In this document: one piece after another, positions 5,909 to 7,870 of the stretch
Layout of the letters: each line of letters opens with the position of its first letter
Numbering within the stretch: the first letter of the stretch is position 1
Origin: Pseudomonadota bacterium
GTDB lineage: Bacteria; Myxococcota; UBA9042; PHBI01
Direction of reading: 5' to 3'
NCBI GenBank assembly: GCA_005772945.1
Contig: SXIE01000353.1
Span: forward strand, 1-7,870
Length of the DNA stretch: 7,870 bases
Made by a program: the position numbers and the translations under genes
Notes under the pieces: model-generated
Seen by the model: the letters and a program-made list of their open reading frames with translations, nothing else
What the model was told of the DNA's origin: nothing
Database searches by the model: none

Positions 5909-6249
5909 AACCCGGTGACGTCGCGCTCGTGCGGTTTCCATTTGCGGATCTGGCCGCCACGAAAAAACGGCCCGCGCTCGTCCTGGCGCGCACGGTGCGC
6001 TCGCCCCGGAATCGCATCGCGACCGTGGCGATGATCACGAGCCAGGTCGAGGGGCCACGGCTCGATGGTGACGTCGAGCTGAGCGACTGGAAGAAGGCCG
6101 GTCTTCTGCATCCGAGCGTGCTTCGCCTCGCGAAGATCGCGACCATCGACGAGGAGCTGATCGACAAGGTGATCGGTACCCTGACGGCCACGGACATGCG
6201 CGCGAGCAAGCGCGCGTTCCAAGAGCGCTTCGCGCATTGGCAGCGCTGA
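5905..6249 (+). CDS. MazF/PemK-family endoribonuclease toxin
   Basis: 114 aa, the usual MazF length. ATG 5905 lies within the ATGA overlap with the antitoxin; the frame is open upstream, but the homology begins MKPGDVALVRFPF. Conserved features are the N-terminal strand GDVALVRFPF (4-13), KKRPALVL (20-27) with Arg22 matching the catalytic Arg of MazF, VAMITSQ (41-47) with Thr45 at the second catalytic position, then AGLLHPSVLRLAKIATID (65-82) and a C-terminal helix-rich end (IGTLTATDM). The family cleaves mRNA at short single-stranded motifs and is blocked by its cognate antitoxin. All key residues are intact, so it is probably active. Cleavage specificity cannot be read from sequence. It converges with the pseudokinase gene. 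Confidence 0.92.
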   Translation: MKPGDVALVRFPFADLAATKKRPALVLARTVRSPRNRIATVAMITSQVEGPRLDGDVELSDWKKAGLLHPSVLRLAKIATIDEELIDKVIGTLTATDMRASKRAFQERFAHWQR

Positions 6250-6254
6250 GCGAA

Positions 6255-6295
6255 CGCTCGATCTCGGTCAGGGATATCCTCCTGTCGATCGAGCG
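6255..6295 (+). terminator. Hairpin downstream of the toxin gene
   Basis: CGCTCGATC (6255-6263) and GATCGAGCG (6287-6295) are perfect nine-base inverted arms, starting 6 nt after the toxin stop. The 23-nt loop contains a smaller stem (AGGG/TCCT around 6270-6280). There is no T-run. It sits between convergent genes, so it may act in both directions. Confidence 0.45.
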
Positions 6296-6307
6296 CTGCG
6301 AGTGCGG

Positions 6308-6355
6308 TCGGACTCCAGGGGCTCGTGTCCGAGTGGTGCTAGCGGCGGAGTCCGA
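6308..6355 (-). terminator. Hairpin overlapping the pseudokinase stop codon
   Basis: TCGGACTCC (6308-6316) and GGAGTCCGA (6347-6355) are perfect nine-base arms. GTGC (6302-6305) and GCAC (6356-6359) can extend the stem past a two-base bulge. The minus-strand TAG stop (6341-6339) lies in the loop and the last coding codons are in the stem. The 30-nt loop holds a small CTCG/CGAG stem. No U-run was seen in either direction. Confidence 0.4.
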
Positions 6356-7325
6356 GCACCTCGGCGAGAACCGCTAAGACGAAGACCGCGACGCACACGA
6401 ACGTCACGTTGCGTGCTTGGCGCAGGGCCCCGGCGGCCTCGTCGGCGTCGCGCGTCCGGACGCGGAAGCGGTGACGGCGGGGCGCGCGCGCGTCGTCGTC
6501 GCTGTCGTCGTCTGCGCCGGGAGGGGCTCGGTCCTCGGCGTGCAACTTCTTCTTGTAGCGCTGGAGCAGGCGCAAGAGGCCGCGCTGGCCGGATTCGGTC
6601 GCGGTCAGCGGGAAGGCCTCGCGCGCCTCTTTGATGGTCAGAAAGGCTGGCGCGTCGCGCTCCAGGGCCTCGATCCAGGCGTCGACCTCGGGCAGCCAGG
6701 GGGCGCCGAGCTCGCGCGCGAGGCGTACGACCGCCAGGAAGTCCGCGCGCGCGTCGTGGCCGACCGGTTGGCCGAAACCGGCGACGCGGACGGCGCCGTC
6801 GCTCTGCAGACGGATGTCGTCGGCGGAGAGCTGGCCGTGAACGAGCTTGTCTCCGAGCGCGGCGGTCAGCGCGTCGAGGACCGTGATCATCACGTTCGTC
6901 GCCTGGTCGAGCGCGATCTTCGGGCGGCGGCCGATAGGCGGCGCGAGCACGGCGGAGAGGGGGACGCCCTCGACCAGATCGGTGACGGCATAGGGGCGCT
7001 GGCCGCTGTGGGTCTTGGCGACCGCGATGTCGCGGGTTGCGACGATGGTCGGATGCCCGCGTTTGGCGAGCTTGAGGCCGGCCTTGGCGCGCGCGATGAA
7101 CGCGTCGGAGGCGCCCGGATCGGCCGCGAGCGGGGCGTGGAGGATCTCGACGCCGACGGCCTCGCCCGGGCGTCCTTCGGGCAGGGCCTCATATAAGGTG
7201 GCGCGCTCGTTGGCGCCCAAGACGCGAACCAGACGCCACGGGCCAATCGCCGTGAACTCGCCCGAGGGGCGAGCGTCGGCGCTGGCCTGTCCGGAGTGGA
7301 ACGCGGCTCGGACGAGCGTCTGCAT
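6339..7325 (-). CDS. Tail-anchored membrane pseudokinase (degenerate Hanks-type kinase fold)
   Basis: 328 aa from ATG 7325. GAGG lies 9 nt upstream; the longer open frame adds only low-complexity Arg/Pro sequence from the intergenic region. Residues about 28-240 follow the kinase fold: WRLVRVLGANERATLYEAL (30-48, glycine loop), VGVEIL (57-62, beta-3), HPTIV (91-95), a hinge RPYAVTDLVEGVPL (110-123), then HGQLSADDIRL (163-173) and VAGFG (181-185). Catalytic positions are lost: beta-3 Lys is Glu60, HRD is HGQ (163-165), the Lys and Asn of the catalytic loop are Ser167 and Asp170, and DFG is GFG (183-185). Only about ten residues separate GFG from the subdomain-IX-like Asp195, so the activation segment is missing. 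An acidic patch (DDDSDDD, 272-278) and a basic stretch precede one C-terminal membrane helix (about 306-325) ending in RR. It is likely a cytoplasmic, membrane-tethered, non-catalytic scaffold or sensor. Partner unknown. Confidence 0.78.
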   Translation of the reverse strand: MQTLVRAAFHSGQASADARPSGEFTAIGPWRLVRVLGANERATLYEALPEGRPGEAVGVEILHAPLAADPGASDAFIARAKAGLKLAKRGHPTIVATRDIAVAKTHSGQRPYAVTDLVEGVPLSAVLAPPIGRRPKIALDQATNVMITVLDALTAALGDKLVHGQLSADDIRLQSDGAVRVAGFGQPVGHDARADFLAVVRLARELGAPWLPEVDAWIEALERDAPAFLTIKEAREAFPLTATESGQRGLLRLLQRYKKKLHAEDRAPPGADDDSDDDARAPRRHRFRVRTRDADEAAGALRQARNVTFVCVAVFVLAVLAEVLGLRR

Positions 7326-7536
7326 CCAACGAGACCTCGCGCGAGGTCGACCGGGCGTCAAATTTTCGCGAAGACCTCGCGGCGAGCTTCGCTCGACGCC
7401 TCGACCGGGGCAGGGGCCCCGGGAAGGCCGCGAAGCGGTTTGGGGGGGCCGTATCGGACCCCGAAGCGAGGTTGCCCGCGAATTGTCGTGGGGTAGGGCT
7501 CGGCGCTTCTCGCAAAGCGCTGCATGATGGGTGGTC
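7326..7536. promoter_or_regulatory. Palindrome-rich divergent region between the pseudokinase and thioesterase genes
   Basis: 211 bp with several dyad elements: a perfect 16-bp palindrome (7333-7348), TTCGCGAA (7365-7372), CGAGC-TTC-GCTCG (7383-7395), and a GGGG-CCG-TAT-CGG-A-CCCC stem (7445-7462). AGACCTCGCG occurs twice, at 7332-7341 and 7372-7381, exactly 40 bp apart. For the thioesterase, TTGCCC (7472-7477) and TAGGGC (7494-7499) are a weak promoter candidate. Any protein binding here is inferred. Confidence 0.4.
7333..7348 (-). promoter_or_regulatory. Palindrome covering the pseudokinase ribosome binding site
   Basis: GACCTCGC/GCGAGGTC is a perfect 16-bp palindrome. In the minus-strand mRNA it can fold as a 6-bp stem with a GCGC loop, and the only SD-like sequence (GAGG, 7338-7335) sits in its 3' arm, 9 nt before the ATG. 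It could hide the ribosome binding site or be a dimer operator. Confidence 0.45.
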
Positions 7537-7870
7537 ATGGAAGCCTACTTCGTCGCCGATGGCGCAACGTTCGTTCCGACCGACTATGCGCGCGGTCCGT
7601 GGAGCCCGGAGTTCCTGCACGGCGGGCCGCCGGCAGCGCTCATGGCGCGGGCGGGGGCGGAGGCGCTGGCGCGCGCGGCGGACGCGGGCCCGGAGGCGTT
7701 CCAGCTTGCGCGCCTGACGATCGAGCTGCTGAGGCCGGTGCCGTTCGGGCCGCTGTCGGTGCGGGCCGAGGTGGTGGGGTCACCCCCGGGGCGCGTCGTA
7801 CGGCGGGTGCGTGTGACGCTCGGCGACGGCGAGCGGGTGGTCGCGGAGGGGCTGGCGGTCGGCGTGCGGC
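7537..7870 (+). CDS. Acyl-CoA thioesterase family protein (hotdog fold), partial at the right edge
   Basis: 111 codons from ATG 7537 are visible and the frame is open to the edge. The SD is weak (GGGTGG just upstream). The N-terminal pattern fits the TesB-like/4HBT_3 thioesterase group: FVPTDYARGPWSPEFLHGGPPAALMARA (residues about 12-39, with the HGG typical of the hotdog helix), then LARLTIELLRPVPFGPLSVRAEVV (about 59-82) and a following strand pair ending GLAVGVR. These enzymes hydrolyse acyl-CoA thioesters to free acid and CoA. Full-length members have two hotdog repeats and about 260-290 aa; only the first is seen here, so catalytic residues of the second cannot be judged. Divergent from the pseudokinase gene; no functional link is evident. 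Confidence 0.85.
   Translation, partial: MEAYFVADGATFVPTDYARGPWSPEFLHGGPPAALMARAGAEALARAADAGPEAFQLARLTIELLRPVPFGPLSVRAEVVGSPPGRVVRRVRVTLGDGERVVAEGLAVGVR

Noticed and set aside
7326..7538. 71-residue N-terminal extension of the pseudokinase frame to an ATG at 7538
   Set aside because: It would overlap the divergent thioesterase start and translates the palindromic intergenic DNA as Arg/Pro-rich sequence; ATG 7325 has an SD and starts next to the folded part.

Overview
The window is very GC-rich (by eye around 70%), with strong G/C preference at third codon positions and long antisense shadow ORFs. It carries a TDP-repeat lipoprotein, a kinase-fold protein and a stand-alone GIY-YIG protein. 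This suggests a Myxococcota (myxobacterium-like, former Deltaproteobacteria) chromosome. That assignment is inference from style and gene content; there is no rRNA or other marker in the window.

Layout. (1) 1-1028, minus: a TetR-family regulator with an extra C-terminal DUF1801 (YdhG-like) domain and a basic repeated N-terminal tail, running off the left edge. Its upstream gap holds a good -35 box and a 24-bp imperfect palindrome that looks like its own operator. (2) 1214-2038, plus: a stand-alone GIY-YIG (UvrC N-terminal-like) endonuclease, divergent from the regulator. (3) 2074-2874, minus and convergent: a secreted lipoprotein with a Thr-Asp-Pro repeat stalk and a thioredoxin-like CxxC domain. 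(4) 3017-5536, plus and divergent: a large ThDP enzyme of the homodimeric AceE (pyruvate dehydrogenase E1) class. It has no E2/E3 neighbour and a shortened N-terminus, and it ends in a 45-nt hairpin that includes its stop codon. (5) 5690-6249, plus: a type II toxin-antitoxin pair (ribbon-helix-helix antitoxin and MazF/PemK toxin, ATGA overlap), preceded by an AT-richer patch. (6) 6339-7325, minus: a tail-anchored membrane pseudokinase that lacks every catalytic kinase motif and the activation segment. (7) 7537 to the right edge, plus: the N-terminal part of a hotdog-fold acyl-CoA thioesterase.

The genes do not form one operon. Apart from the toxin-antitoxin pair, each gene is flanked by divergent or convergent neighbours, so each is probably its own transcription unit. 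No complete multi-gene novel system is visible. The most distinctive items are single proteins: the TetR-DUF1801 fusion with SPKR repeats, the compact tail-anchored pseudokinase, and the orphan AceE-like enzyme. No stretch longer than about 215 bases lacks a gene. No CRISPR array, insertion sequence, complete tRNA or rRNA was seen.
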